A stretch of DNA of 64,000 nucleotides from Spirosoma sp. SC4-14 (GCF_037201965.1 NZ_CP147518.1:5697001-5761000); one strand, 5' to 3'. Shown: positions 18,137-27,474, counted from the stretch's first letter. A program made the numbers and translations. Notes: a model not told the origin generated them from the sequence alone.

Positions 18137-19063
18137 ATGGCAATCAACTGGCAAGGCGTATTCCCGGCCTTAACTACCAAATTCACCGCCGACGAAGAGC
18201 TCGATCTGGCAGCATTTACGCACAACCTTCAGGCGCAGCTCGACGCAGGTGTCGATGGAATTATTCTGGGCGGTTCACTCGGCGAAGCCAGCACCCTCTC
18301 AAACGATGAAAAGGAAACGCTGCTCAAAACCGCCGTCGACTATGTCGATGGGCAGGTTCCGGTACTGCTGAACATTGCAGAAGGGGCTACCCGCGATGCT
18401 ATTCGGGTAGCCGAGCGTGCCGCCAGCCTGGGCGCCCGTGGTCTGATGCTGCTTCCGCCCATGCGCTACAAAGCCGATGAACGCGAAACCTGCGCCTATT
18501 TCAAAGCGATAGCCGCTGCCACTGATTTGCCCATAATGCTCTATAACAATCCCGTCGATTACAAAATTGAGGTAACACTCTCCATGTTCGATGAGTTGGT
18601 CGCCTTCCCTACTATTCAGGCCGTAAAAGAATCGACCCGCGATATTTCCAATGTAACACGGCTGCGGAACCGTTTTGGCGACCGGATCAAGATTCTGTGC
18701 GGAGTGGACACACTGGCCATGGAAGAACTGGTTATGGGTGCCGATGGCTGGATTGCCGGTCTGGTTTGTGCATTCCCGCGCGAGACGGTTGCCATTTATC
18801 GGCTCGTGAAAGCCGGTCGGTACGACGAAGCCCGGGCCATCTATCGCTGGTTTATGCCCCTGCTCGAACTGGATATCCATCCGAAACTGGTTCAGTACAT
18901 TAAACTGGCCGAAGCCGCTACCGGCCTGGGTACCGAATACGTACGGGCTCCCCGCCTGATGCTGGCCGGTGCTGAGCGCGAACGCATCCTGACAATTATC
19001 AACGCCGGTCTGGCTAATCGTCCGGCCCTGCCCGAACTCGAAGAACTGGCGAATGTCGGCTAA
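18137..19063 (+). CDS. dihydrodipicolinate synthase family enzyme, probable hydroxyproline-pathway deaminase
   Basis: A 308-residue TIM-barrel class I aldolase of the DapA superfamily. The Schiff-base Lys164 (A-V-K-E-S) and catalytic Tyr136 (L-Y-N-N-P) are present, with G-G-S-L-G-E-A-S in the substrate loop near 47. Its neighbours are a proline racemase-type epimerase and an FAD amino-acid dehydrogenase. That context indicates the 1-pyrroline-4-hydroxy-2-carboxylate deaminase of 4-hydroxyproline breakdown, which yields 2-oxoglutarate semialdehyde, rather than lysine synthesis. The reaction is inferred from context; the fold is certain. Confidence 0.88.
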   Translation: MAINWQGVFPALTTKFTADEELDLAAFTHNLQAQLDAGVDGIILGGSLGEASTLSNDEKETLLKTAVDYVDGQVPVLLNIAEGATRDAIRVAERAASLGARGLMLLPPMRYKADERETCAYFKAIAAATDLPIMLYNNPVDYKIEVTLSMFDELVAFPTIQAVKESTRDISNVTRLRNRFGDRIKILCGVDTLAMEELVMGADGWIAGLVCAFPRETVAIYRLVKAGRYDEARAIYRWFMPLLELDIHPKLVQYIKLAEAATGLGTEYVRAPRLMLAGAERERILTIINAGLANRPALPELEELANVG

Positions 19064-19099
19064 TGACATTACTCTGTTTTTATCATACATTACGAGTTC

Positions 19100-20098
19100 A
19101 TGAAGTCTTTCTTCTGTATTGATGCCCACACTTGTGGGAATCCGGTTCGGGTTGTAACGGGAGGTAGTATTCCGTATCTGGAAGGTGCAACGATGAGCGA
19201 CAAACGCCAGCACTTTCTGCGTGAATACGACTGGATTCGAACCGGGTTGATGTTCGAACCGCGCGGCCACGACATGATGTCGGGGAGTATTTTGTATCCA
19301 CCCAGCGATCCAGCCAACGATGTAGGTGTCTTATTCATTGAAACATCGGGTTGCCTGCCCATGTGTGGCCATGGCACTATTGGTACCGTAACGGTGGCCA
19401 TCGAACAGGGGTTGGTGACGCCTAAAACACCGGGCATTCTAAACCTGGAAGTACCCGCTGGTCTTGTCAAAGTGGCGTATCGGCAGGAGGGCAAAAAGGT
19501 AAAATCGGTTAAGATAACGAACATTAAATCCTATCTGGCTGCCGAAAACCTGACTGTCGAATGCCCCGATCTTGGCTCTCTGACTGTCGATGTGGCCTAC
19601 GGTGGCAACTTCTACGCCATTGTCGATCCCCAGCCAAACTTTCCTGGTCTGGAGCACTATAAAGCCGAGCAACTTATTGCCTGGGCCCGCGTGATGCGTC
19701 AGCGGATGAATGAACAATACACCTTTGTGCATCCCGAAAACCCGACCATCAATGGGTTGAGCCATATTTTGTGGACGGGCGAACCGCTCGATCCAACCTC
19801 AACGGCCCGCAACGCTGTTTTTTACGGCGACAAGGCCATTGACCGGTCTCCCTGCGGCACCGGCACCTCTGCCCGGCTGGCCCAATGGTATGCCAAAGGC
19901 CGCCTGAAACCAGGGCAGGATTTCATTCACGAGAGTATCATCGGCTCAAAATTTATTGGCCGCATCGAAGCCGAAACCGAGTTGAATGGCAAACCCGCCA
20001 TCGTTCCCAGCATTGAGGGCTGGGCCATCATTCATGGTTTCAACCAGATTCTGCTCGATGAAGACGACCCGTATCAATTCGGCTTTCAGGTGATATAG
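19100..20098 (+). CDS. 4-hydroxyproline epimerase / proline racemase family
   Basis: A 332-residue cofactor-free racemase. Both catalytic cysteines are present: Cys89 in M-C-G-H-G-T-I-G and Cys252 in S-P-C-G-T-G-T-S. A Thr at the second position would have meant trans-3-hydroxyproline dehydratase, so an epimerase or racemase is indicated. It would convert trans-4-hydroxy-L-proline to cis-4-hydroxy-D-proline. It begins 36 bases after the deaminase gene and precedes the FAD dehydrogenase, with hairpin copy B between. 4-hydroxyproline is the likelier substrate than proline because of the deaminase neighbour. Confidence 0.92.
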   Translation: MKSFFCIDAHTCGNPVRVVTGGSIPYLEGATMSDKRQHFLREYDWIRTGLMFEPRGHDMMSGSILYPPSDPANDVGVLFIETSGCLPMCGHGTIGTVTVAIEQGLVTPKTPGILNLEVPAGLVKVAYRQEGKKVKSVKITNIKSYLAAENLTVECPDLGSLTVDVAYGGNFYAIVDPQPNFPGLEHYKAEQLIAWARVMRQRMNEQYTFVHPENPTINGLSHILWTGEPLDPTSTARNAVFYGDKAIDRSPCGTGTSARLAQWYAKGRLKPGQDFIHESIIGSKFIGRIEAETELNGKPAIVPSIEGWAIIHGFNQILLDEDDPYQFGFQVI

Positions 20099-20192
20099 TT
20101 TATGGTATTCGGTTTACGGTTGCTTCGCCTAACAGCATACATCCTGCCGTAGCAACGCAACCGTAAACTATAAACCGTAAACTGAAAACTTC
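20098..20192 (+). repeat. post-stop hairpin repeat, copy B
   Basis: Starting at the epimerase stop codon, arms 20112-20123 and 20157-20168 are perfect reverse complements. Flanking TTTATGG and TATAAACC extend the pairing loosely, and the AAACTGAAAAC tail is shared with copy A. It lies inside a probable operon, so full termination here would be surprising. Confidence 0.65.
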
Positions 20193-20199
20193 AGAAAAA

Positions 20200-21444
20200 A
20201 TGACAATAGGCATTATTGGCGGAGGTGTTAGCGGATTGTTTTCGGCTTATTATCTACGTCGGGCCGGGCATGATGTAACGGTACTCGAAAATGGCACCTT
20301 TGCCGACAGTTGTTCGCATGGCAACGCAGGTATGATTGTGCCGAGTCATATTATTCCACTGGCAGCACCGGGCATGATCGCCAAAGGCATCCGCTGGATG
20401 TTTCGGTCGACCAGCCCTTTTTACGTAAAACCCCGGCTCAACCGTGAGTTACTGCGTTGGGGCTGGCTTTTCCATCGACATGCGACTGCCGAACACGTTG
20501 AACGGGCTATTCCGGTTCTGCGCGACCTGAGTCTGCTCAGCAAGAAGTTATACCAGGAGCTGGCGACTTCCGACAAACTGGACTTTGGCTGGAAAGAACA
20601 TGGCCTGCTCATGCTCTACCAAACTGTTGACAATGAGCACGAAATGGCCGACGAAGCCGATGTTGCCAACCGAGCAGGCGTTGAAGCTCAGGTGCTGACG
20701 GGCAAGCAGGTTCAGGATTTGGAGCCCAATGCCCGCGTGACCGTTCGTGGAGCTGTTTACTACCCTGGCGATGCGCATATTTACCCGAATCAGTTGATTC
20801 AGGAACTGGTTGTTCAGTTACGGCAAATGGGCGTAACCTTGCTGGAGAATCAACATGTTCGTGATTTTTCGATTCAGAATGGCAGCATTCGGGAAGTGCT
20901 TACCACAACGGGAGCCTATTCGTTCGATCAGGTAGTGGTTGCAGCCGGAGCCTGGTCGCCGGAGTTGATGCATAAACTAGGTCTGGCCTTACCGCTGCAA
21001 GGTGGCAAAGGCTATAGTTTTATGCTTCCCAAACCCGAACAGGCCATTCGGGTACCGGCCATTATGCTCGAAGCACGGGCAACGGCCACTCCTATGAACG
21101 GGCAACTGCGACTGGCCGGTACGCTCGAAATTGCCGGTACTGATCTTCACGTTAATCCAAATCGGGTTCGGGGCATTGTGCAGGCCATTAATCACTACTA
21201 CCCCGACTTAACCGTACAGATGCCCGCTACCGAAACGGTTTGGCGGGGTTTGCGTCCTTGCTCGCCCGATGGGCTGCCCTACATTGGCCGGATTCGAAGT
21301 CTGAATAACGTAACGCTGGCGACCGGTCATGGCATGATGGGCGTAAGCCTCGGCCCAGCTACGGGTCTGTTAGTAGCAGAGGCTGTTCAGGGAAAACCAA
21401 CCAGCCTGCCGCTCGAACCGTTTGCGCCTGACCGTTTTAAATAA
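20200..21444 (+). CDS. FAD-dependent D-hydroxyproline/D-amino-acid dehydrogenase
   Basis: A 414-residue DadA-like flavoprotein. The dinucleotide-binding motif I-G-G-G-V-S-G-L is at 5-12, followed by the second strand ending V-L-E; G-A-W-S-P-E lies mid-protein. A late W-R-G-L-R-P-C-S-P-D-G-L-P segment and G-H-G-M-M-G-V-S are typical of the D-amino-acid dehydrogenase group. In this setting it should oxidise cis-4-hydroxy-D-proline to the pyrroline that the deaminase uses. A 2-oxoglutarate-semialdehyde dehydrogenase to complete the route is not in the window. Two hairpins end the unit. Confidence 0.9.
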   Translation: MTIGIIGGGVSGLFSAYYLRRAGHDVTVLENGTFADSCSHGNAGMIVPSHIIPLAAPGMIAKGIRWMFRSTSPFYVKPRLNRELLRWGWLFHRHATAEHVERAIPVLRDLSLLSKKLYQELATSDKLDFGWKEHGLLMLYQTVDNEHEMADEADVANRAGVEAQVLTGKQVQDLEPNARVTVRGAVYYPGDAHIYPNQLIQELVVQLRQMGVTLLENQHVRDFSIQNGSIREVLTTTGAYSFDQVVVAAGAWSPELMHKLGLALPLQGGKGYSFMLPKPEQAIRVPAIMLEARATATPMNGQLRLAGTLEIAGTDLHVNPNRVRGIVQAINHYYPDLTVQMPATETVWRGLRPCSPDGLPYIGRIRSLNNVTLATGHGMMGVSLGPATGLLVAEAVQGKPTSLPLEPFAPDRFK

Positions 21445-21475
21445 ACCTAAAAGGTTTTGGAAACCTTTTAGGTTT
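21443..21475 (+). terminator. hairpin overlapping the dehydrogenase stop
   Basis: A perfect 15-bp stem (21443-21457 and 21461-21475) with a 3-base loop begins inside the stop codon and is AT-rich. Confidence 0.55.
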
Positions 21476-21484
21476 ACGTTGGCC

Positions 21485-21521
21485 AAAAGCCTGAATCTGA
21501 TAGTCAGATTCAGGCTTTTTT
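21485..21521 (+). terminator. intrinsic terminator of the hydroxyproline genes
   Basis: A perfect 16-bp stem (21485-21500 and 21504-21519) with a 3-base loop runs into six T. It is a canonical intrinsic terminator, the second of two hairpins in tandem. Confidence 0.9.
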
Positions 21522-21717
21522 ATGTCTGTTTAGCACATTAAAATGCTGTTAAGCCCTTTAAACTAACCAACTGACTTACAGCTATTTTTTAACCAATTAA
21601 CAGCTACCAATAAGTCAACAATCGCACCGACTGCAACACTCCAATCAGGCCAAACGTATCTGTCAGCAGAAGAGAATCAATACTCTTCTTACTATACAGA
21701 TTCAGGCAACAAATCTT

Positions 21718-23169
21718 ATGTCCAACACATCTCACAATCGGTTTATCGGGCAACTGTCGATTGCCGGACTATTGACTTTTTTGGTATTAACGTTTACCTC
21801 CTGTAACAAAAATGCGGACACAATTTCTCCGCAAACACGCACAACATCGACCAACAACTCACTCGTCGATCATTGGATTCTGGAAAATATGCGGGAAGTT
21901 TATTACTGGAACGACAAGATTCCGGCGAACCCCGACACAACCCTGGCCCCTTCCGACTTTTTCGACTCCATTCTCTATAGCTATGATGCTACTGCGCGCC
22001 CCGATGGCGACCGGTTTTCGTGGATTGAAGAAAGTGCCGATAATCTGACGGCCGAACTCAGTGGCGAAACAAAAACGACCGGAATGGAATTTACGCTGTA
22101 TTTGCGTGCGGCCAATTCGAACGACGTCATTGCACAGGTGCTGTATGTGTTGCCCGGTTCTCCGGCCGATCAGGCCGGTTTAAAACGGGGCGATATTATC
22201 AGCAAGGTAAACGGGCAAGGAATTACCGTCGACAATTATCAGTCGCTGCTTTTTGGCGATATGACGACCTACACATTTGGGCTGGCCCAGGTAAGCAACC
22301 AGTCGATTCTTGATACCGACGTCACCAAAACCATAACAACGGCTGTGTTCCAGGAAAATCCGGTCTTTCTGGACTCAGTTTATACGGTTGGCAGCAAAAC
22401 CATCGGTTATTTAGTGTACAATCAGTTTGTTCCGGCACCAAACGGCAGCAACGGCACTGACTATGACGATCAGGTCGATGCTATTTTCAGCAAATTCAAG
22501 GCGCAGGGTGTCAATGAAATGATTCTCGACCTGCGCTACAATCCGGGCGGCTATACATCTTCATCGGCCAATCTGGCCAGTTTGATCGGAAAAGGTGTCG
22601 ATGCCAGCAAGCTCTATTTCCGCGAAGAATGGAATGCCACCTTGACTCCCTATCTTACCCAACAATACGGCAGCGATTTCTTTTTGCAAAAATTCAGCAC
22701 AAAGGCCCAGAACATCGGCGGCAATCTGTCGCGATTGATTGTCTTAACAACCGACTGGACGGCCTCTTCGAGCGAATTGGTGATTAATGGCCTGCGTCCC
22801 TACATGACCGTTACGACCATTGGCACCACAACCGTCGGCAAAAATGTTGGCTCGATTACGGTTACCGACGACAGTGGACAAATCAAATGGGGTATGCAAC
22901 CGATTGTCTTTAAGTCCTATAACAGCCTTGGCCAGTCCGATTACTCGGGCGGTTTCACACCATCAGTAGAAGTCCAGGAACCGATCAATCTGTATCCGCT
23001 TGGCGACACGCGCGAAGCGCTGCTTAGCGCGGCTCTGGGCTACATATCAGGCACGGCCAACAGTCGGCTGGGCGTTTCGCAAAACCCGTTGAAAGCACTC
23101 GGTTCGTCGATTCAACGGAAAGCGGGCGGCAGTCAGATGTTCCGGCGTCTTAAAAATCTCAACCTGTGA
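21718..23169 (+). CDS. S41 family C-terminal processing protease, lipoprotein
   Basis: A 483-residue surface or periplasmic serine protease. The signal segment ends in T-F-T-S-C (lipobox, Cys near 29). A PDZ domain near 125-190 contains G-S-P-A-D-Q-A-G-L-K-R-G-D. The S41 core has the nucleophile in T-A-S-S-S-E-L and the general-base Lys in V-G-K-N-V-G-S. S41A enzymes with an N-terminal helical D-H-W-I-L-E-N-M-R-E-V-Y-Y-W segment are common in Bacteroidota. No operon partner is evident, and a hairpin at 23178-23249 follows. Confidence 0.93.
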   Translation: MSNTSHNRFIGQLSIAGLLTFLVLTFTSCNKNADTISPQTRTTSTNNSLVDHWILENMREVYYWNDKIPANPDTTLAPSDFFDSILYSYDATARPDGDRFSWIEESADNLTAELSGETKTTGMEFTLYLRAANSNDVIAQVLYVLPGSPADQAGLKRGDIISKVNGQGITVDNYQSLLFGDMTTYTFGLAQVSNQSILDTDVTKTITTAVFQENPVFLDSVYTVGSKTIGYLVYNQFVPAPNGSNGTDYDDQVDAIFSKFKAQGVNEMILDLRYNPGGYTSSSANLASLIGKGVDASKLYFREEWNATLTPYLTQQYGSDFFLQKFSTKAQNIGGNLSRLIVLTTDWTASSSELVINGLRPYMTVTTIGTTTVGKNVGSITVTDDSGQIKWGMQPIVFKSYNSLGQSDYSGGFTPSVEVQEPINLYPLGDTREALLSAALGYISGTANSRLGVSQNPLKALGSSIQRKAGGSQMFRRLKNLNL

Positions 23170-23527
23170 GATGAGAGCCCTTTCTTTGGCTGCACCGGAT
23201 TTTCCTGATAATCACTACCAAGGAACACGGTGCGGCCCATCGAAAGGGCATTTTTCTATAAAATCAGGTACAAACTTTACGGTCTACTTCAATAATTAAG
23301 AATTTTTATGAATAGCCCCCGTTAGTAAGTAAAGCCAGTTTGAAGTAATTTTGCAAAGCGCATTTGACGTTCGACCTCACACAGGTCAGAGTTAGATAGC
23401 ATTGGCTCGCAGGAGTAACAATCAGCTAATTGGCTCTAAATCTGTTCGATCAGGCCGTCAAATGCGTTAGTCTTAACGCAAATTGGTGTAACTTTACGGT
23501 TTAGTTCTTTCGTTTACGCTATCTTTC
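23170..23527. other. 358-bp intergenic region
   Basis: It contains an imperfect hairpin with GCCCTTTC (from 23178) pairing with GAAAGGGC (from 23242), probably the S41 gene terminator. The box TAACTTTA at 23489-23496, a plausible -7 element, lies ahead of the Kelch gene. Nothing coding is seen. Confidence 0.6.
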
Positions 23528-24622
23528 ATGATTCATTTTCCAATCCGATTTCGTTCGGCAAAAGGCTCCATGCCGAAGTTAATATCCCCTACGGCTACTC
23601 AATCTCAAGCAGACCAGGATACTAAAAATCACCGCCGTTCGCAGCTCATCAACTGGGCCTTAGGACTTGTTTGTATAGGCTGGGCTGGAGCGCTCGTTGG
23701 TTGCAAAAGCTCAGATGCCACTGTACTGGGCGACTGGAAAAGTCGTTCCGAACTGGAAGGTCCGGCACGTTCCAATGCGGTTAGTTTTGTTATCGGCAAT
23801 TTTGGTTATCTGGGCACTGGTCTTAATTCCAGCAACGAACGCCTGAAAGATTTCTGGGCGTATGATCAGAATAAAAACACCTGGGTTCAGCTAGCCGATA
23901 TGGCTGGTGTGGCCCGTTATAGTGCTGTTGGGTTTTCAATCGGCACAAAAGGATATGTAGGAACAGGTATCAATGCCAATGGCGACCGGCTGAAAGATTT
24001 CTGGGAATATGACCAGACCTCAAACACCTGGAAAGCAGTTGCCGATTTTGGTGGTACGGCCCGCACAGGTGCTGTTGCCTTCAGCATTGGCACAAAAGGT
24101 TATGTTGGCACAGGTTTCGATGGCAACTACCTGAAAGATTTCTGGGCTTTTGATCCAACCCAAAATGCCTGGACAAAAGTTGCCAGCTACAGCGGTGCCA
24201 AACGCGAAGGTGGCGTTGCTATGGTTATCAATGGCATTGGTTATGTTGGTACCGGCAATAACAATGGGCTGGCTCAACGGGACTGGTATGGCTACGACCC
24301 TGCACAGGATTTGTGGATTGAGAAAGCTCAATTCACCGATGATCAGACCTCTTCGATTACCCGGAGCTATGCCGTTGCGTTTACCATTAACAACAAAGGC
24401 TACCTGACCAATGGTAACTCAAACGGTACGGTTGTGTGGGAATATGATCCATCAACCGATCTGTGGTCAAACTCGCTAGGCGCTTTCGAGGGTGTTAGCC
24501 GGACTTATGCCGTTGGCTTTGCTATTGGCGGTAAAGGCTATGTTGCAACGGGTACCAACGGTTCATCGTCTAAATATGATGACCTGTGGGAGTTTGATCC
24601 GACAATTGCTCAGGAATTATAA
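23528..24622 (+). CDS. Kelch-repeat lipoprotein
   Basis: A protein of up to 364 residues with about six Kelch-type beta-propeller blades: repeated G-Y-V-G-T-G, D-F-W-x-Y/F-D and N-x-W-x-K/Q-V-A elements spaced about 50 residues apart. A hydrophobic segment ends in L-V-G-C-K near residue 59, a likely lipobox. The start may therefore be the ATG at 23573, which leaves a shorter but still long N-terminal region. It heads a tight unit with DUF4907 (8 bases after) and DUF4270, an arrangement seen repeatedly in Bacteroidota. It is probably a cell-envelope protein; the ligand is unknown. Confidence 0.88.
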   Translation: MIHFPIRFRSAKGSMPKLISPTATQSQADQDTKNHRRSQLINWALGLVCIGWAGALVGCKSSDATVLGDWKSRSELEGPARSNAVSFVIGNFGYLGTGLNSSNERLKDFWAYDQNKNTWVQLADMAGVARYSAVGFSIGTKGYVGTGINANGDRLKDFWEYDQTSNTWKAVADFGGTARTGAVAFSIGTKGYVGTGFDGNYLKDFWAFDPTQNAWTKVASYSGAKREGGVAMVINGIGYVGTGNNNGLAQRDWYGYDPAQDLWIEKAQFTDDQTSSITRSYAVAFTINNKGYLTNGNSNGTVVWEYDPSTDLWSNSLGAFEGVSRTYAVGFAIGGKGYVATGTNGSSSKYDDLWEFDPTIAQEL

Positions 24623-24630
24623 ATTGTTCC

Positions 24631-25002
24631 ATGTCAATACTACAACAGAAGCCTACCCAGCCACATAACCAGGTTTCTGGTACGGTAACGATCCGCAAAG
24701 GGTTGCTTTGGGTGATGGTTGTACTTGGCTTTCTGACGGCTTACCTGTTTTATCCTCGACACACGAATTATGAGGTGCAGGTATTTGATACGGGAAAGGG
24801 CTGGGGCTACGATATTCTGAGAAACGGAAAGGCATTTATTCATCAGCCAACTGTGCCGGGTGTTGCCGGCACAGTTGGCTTTGCCAACGCAGAGCAGGCC
24901 CAGAAGGTCGGTGAGCGAGCGGTTGAGAAATTAGAACAAGAGAAGGATTTACCAACTCTTACCCATGACGAATTGCGCCAGTTAGGCGTTAAAATTCCCT
25001 GA
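24631..25002 (+). CDS. DUF4907 family small membrane protein
   Basis: A 123-residue protein with one transmembrane segment (about 24-41) and a soluble domain bearing the DUF4907 core: G-W-G-Y-D-I, G-K-A-F-I-H-Q-P, G-F-A-N-A-E-Q-A and a final helix. It sits between the Kelch gene and the DUF4270 gene with gaps of 8 and 1 bases, so the three are almost certainly one operon. Molecular function is not known. Confidence 0.85.
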   Translation: MSILQQKPTQPHNQVSGTVTIRKGLLWVMVVLGFLTAYLFYPRHTNYEVQVFDTGKGWGYDILRNGKAFIHQPTVPGVAGTVGFANAEQAQKVGERAVEKLEQEKDLPTLTHDELRQLGVKIP

Positions 25003-25003
25003 T

Positions 25004-26347
25004 TTGTTTTTTATGATGCGTACTCTGTGGTACGCCGGTTTGTTGCTGCTGACCGGTATTATACTGTCTGCTTGCCAATCAGGCGACCTTAACATAGGTC
25101 AATCGGTCATCAACCCTCAGCAGTTGTTGCTGCAACCGATTGACACTGTGACGATTCTGGCCTCGACCGTTCTGAAAGCCGATTCGTTTGCAACTTCTAG
25201 CGATAATAATATTGTGGTTGGTCATTGGTCTGATGCACAAACCGGACAATTGACGGCCAAAACCTTTACATCAGTTGATTATCCATCGAACTCGTTAGCA
25301 ACGACAACGAATCTGACGGTTGATTCGCTGGTGCTCGAATTAGGTTATGCATTCTCGTATGGCGATACAACCACAGCCTTCACGCTGAACGTGCATAAGC
25401 TTAAAAAACCTATTGTTGCCGGATTAGCCTATTACAACACCAGCACAGCTAGCTACGAAGAAAATCCGCTGGTATCGAAAACGATTGTACCCAACTACAA
25501 TACCGGAACCCAACTGATTACCGTGCGTTTCCCAGATACGCTAGCCCAATCGTTATTCACAAAAATTCAGAATAACGACATCAGTAGCAATACGACGCTG
25601 GCCGAAATGCTTCCTGGCTTTGCGTTTGTGGGGCAATCGACAGTAAATTCATTTCGTGGTTTTGCAAATTCCTATGGTTCAACTGTAACGGGCTTACGGT
25701 TGTATTATCACTCCACCGATCCCACGTCAGGCGTGACACCCACCAGTCAGAATCTGCTGTTTACTCTTTCGACAACTCACTTTACGGAGTTGAAAAAAGA
25801 CCTGAGCAACACGCCATTGAAAGGGTTAAAAAATCGTTCGGATGCCATTAGTAGCCAATTAACAGATAATACTACGTTTATATCGTGGGGATCGGGCCTG
25901 CAAACGCGCCTTGAACTACCTTATCTGGATAAGTTTCTTCAATCCGACAATTTTGCGGGTATTAATGGTGCTTTTCTGGTAGTTAGTCCGGTTCGCAAAA
26001 GCCTGAGCGATAACGCAGGTCCGCCAACAGCGTTAACCTTGTATGGGACCAACAGCCAGAACGAAGTTGTTTCGAACATACCCGGCACATCGTCGGGGCA
26101 GGTACCGTATACCGTTGGCTATAGTGTCAGTGATACGCCACTAATGCTCAAGGATACCTATACGTTCGACCTGACAGCCTACATTGGTCAGATAATCAGA
26201 CGAAATATTCCCAATCGTCCGCTTCTACTTACAGTAGCCAGTACAGCGCCATCCGTAAAGGAGTTAATTCAACGGGTTACTCTGGGCAACCAGCAAAAAG
26301 CAAACGACCAGATGAAGCTTCAGTTGTATTTCACCTCCAGTCTTTAG
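25004..26347 (+). CDS. DUF4270 family lipoprotein
   Basis: A 447-residue lipoprotein: signal segment ending I-L-S-A-C (Cys near 24) and beta-rich throughout. The N-terminal D-L-N-I-G-Q-S-V-I-N-P and D-S-L-V-L-E-L-G-Y elements mark DUF4270. The true start may be the ATG a few codons in (M-M-R-T-L). It begins one base after DUF4907. DUF4270 proteins are widespread in Bacteroidota and of unknown function. A bidirectional hairpin follows. Confidence 0.87.
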   Translation: MFFMMRTLWYAGLLLLTGIILSACQSGDLNIGQSVINPQQLLLQPIDTVTILASTVLKADSFATSSDNNIVVGHWSDAQTGQLTAKTFTSVDYPSNSLATTTNLTVDSLVLELGYAFSYGDTTTAFTLNVHKLKKPIVAGLAYYNTSTASYEENPLVSKTIVPNYNTGTQLITVRFPDTLAQSLFTKIQNNDISSNTTLAEMLPGFAFVGQSTVNSFRGFANSYGSTVTGLRLYYHSTDPTSGVTPTSQNLLFTLSTTHFTELKKDLSNTPLKGLKNRSDAISSQLTDNTTFISWGSGLQTRLELPYLDKFLQSDNFAGINGAFLVVSPVRKSLSDNAGPPTALTLYGTNSQNEVVSNIPGTSSGQVPYTVGYSVSDTPLMLKDTYTFDLTAYIGQIIRRNIPNRPLLLTVASTAPSVKELIQRVTLGNQQKANDQMKLQLYFTSSL

Positions 26348-26388
26348 GTGCCTATACGACTTGTGCGTTAACCAGCTTCAGGTTTGCC

Positions 26389-26435
26389 ATAAGTAAAGGG
26401 CCAGCAAGACGAAATCTTGCTGGCCCTTTACTTAT
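26389..26435. terminator. bidirectional hairpin
   Basis: A perfect 21-bp stem (26389-26409 and 26415-26435) with loop CGAAA lies between the convergent DUF4270 gene and the small minus-strand gene. Confidence 0.75.
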
Positions 26436-26485
26436 AATGGGATCGTCTCACGATTAGCTTAAGAAGCTATATGAGCGAGCATACT

Positions 26486-26677
26486 TCACTCTTCAACCCC
26501 TAATGGCAAACGTATAAATTGAGGAATCAAATCATCTCGTTTTGTTGCCTGTTCGAGCGTCATATACAGAATAGTACCAGGCATACCACGCACCAGATAA
26601 GGTTTTTTATCGGTTGGAATAGGCTCTAGCGCCACAGACTTGCGCATTTTGGGAGTTATTCGAGGGAATTCGCTCAT
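26486..26677 (-). CDS. 63-aa protein, paralogue of the 28545 gene
   Basis: A 63-residue protein of unknown function. The frame continues upstream to 26878, but the extra N-terminal residues (three consecutive Trp, no pattern) do not look coding. The ATG at 26677 gives the same length as its paralogue at 28545-28736. The two share K-K-P-Y-L/F-V/I-R, a T-I/V-L-Y segment, and T-x-E-Q-A-x-K-R-x-D-L-I-P-Q at matching positions. It is likely cytoplasmic. Confidence 0.6.
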   Translation of the reverse strand: MSEFPRITPKMRKSVALEPIPTDKKPYLVRGMPGTILYMTLEQATKRDDLIPQFIRLPLGVEE

Positions 26678-26915
26678 ACAGGAAGTTAATAAGTTAGTAA
26701 AATTAATTATCCATTCATTAGAAGCTGTTTGCGTTAGCGATTTGAAGGCAGACGGAGCGAATACCAGTAGCTCTCGGTCTGCCAACACAGGGCTTTTTGA
26801 AGGCCATAGCCACCACCACACTAACACCATTCGCTCAACCAGCTTTTTAACCTTCTGAAAATCAACTAGCATCAGCAAACCAAATAGTGCCCGCTATTGA
26901 CATTCAGCTATATAA

Positions 26916-27368
26916 TCATTCGGGTTTCGCTGCTTTCTTCACCTCAATTGCGCTTGGGCCTTTGGGAGTCATGGTTAGTGTAAAACTAACCCGATCCTGT
27001 TCATTGATTGGTTCCAATAGCGAGTTGATATGCACAAAAACGCTGGCCTGAGTCTGTGTGTCTTTAATAAAACCATACCCCTTAGAAGCCGAAAAGGAAG
27101 TTACAATTCCCTGATGAATCTTCGTTCCTTCTGCTATGTCCGACTGCCGGGGAACACCAATCTGAATATCCTCCTCATTCACAGTCCGTTGCCGACGTGG
27201 ATCGGGCGGGGTGGTCGACAGATTACCGTTTTCATCTACATAAGCAAGCATCTGATCCAGCGATTGACCTTTTGGCGTACTCGCTTTACGGCTTTCCATC
27301 TTTTCCTGCTTTTGTTTTCTCTTTTTCTGACGCTGTTTTTCTTTTTCTCTTTTACTGAATGTTTCCAT
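26916..27368 (-). CDS. cold-shock domain protein with basic N terminus
   Basis: A 150-residue nucleic-acid-binding protein. The first 35 residues are extremely Lys/Arg/Glu/Gln-rich (M-E-T-F-S-K-R-E then repeated K-Q-R-Q-K-K). The C-terminal cold-shock domain (about 83-146) carries the RNP1-like K-G-Y-G-F-I and RNP2-like V-F-V-H-I motifs. This layout is common in Bacteroidota and would act as an RNA chaperone. The frame is open to 27506, but the ATG at 27368 is chosen because the basic tail begins there. Confidence 0.9.
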   Translation of the reverse strand: METFSKREKEKQRQKKRKQKQEKMESRKASTPKGQSLDQMLAYVDENGNLSTTPPDPRRQRTVNEEDIQIGVPRQSDIAEGTKIHQGIVTSFSASKGYGFIKDTQTQASVFVHINSLLEPINEQDRVSFTLTMTPKGPSAIEVKKAAKPE

Positions 27369-27474
27369 AGTTTGTAGTTTATCTCGCGAGACTAGCAGGA
27401 GCACACATACTAGTCCATGTGGAGAATGCTGATTATTTATTTTTCCCGCCTGAATGAACCCGACGGACGGTTGT

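Noticed and set aside
18299-19270. Minus-strand open frame of 323 codons
   Set aside because: It is the shadow of the DapA-family and epimerase genes, whose catalytic residues are intact; the shadow shows no family pattern.
26678-26878. N-terminal extension of the 63-aa protein
   Set aside because: Not shared with the paralogue at 28545-28736 and not protein-like.
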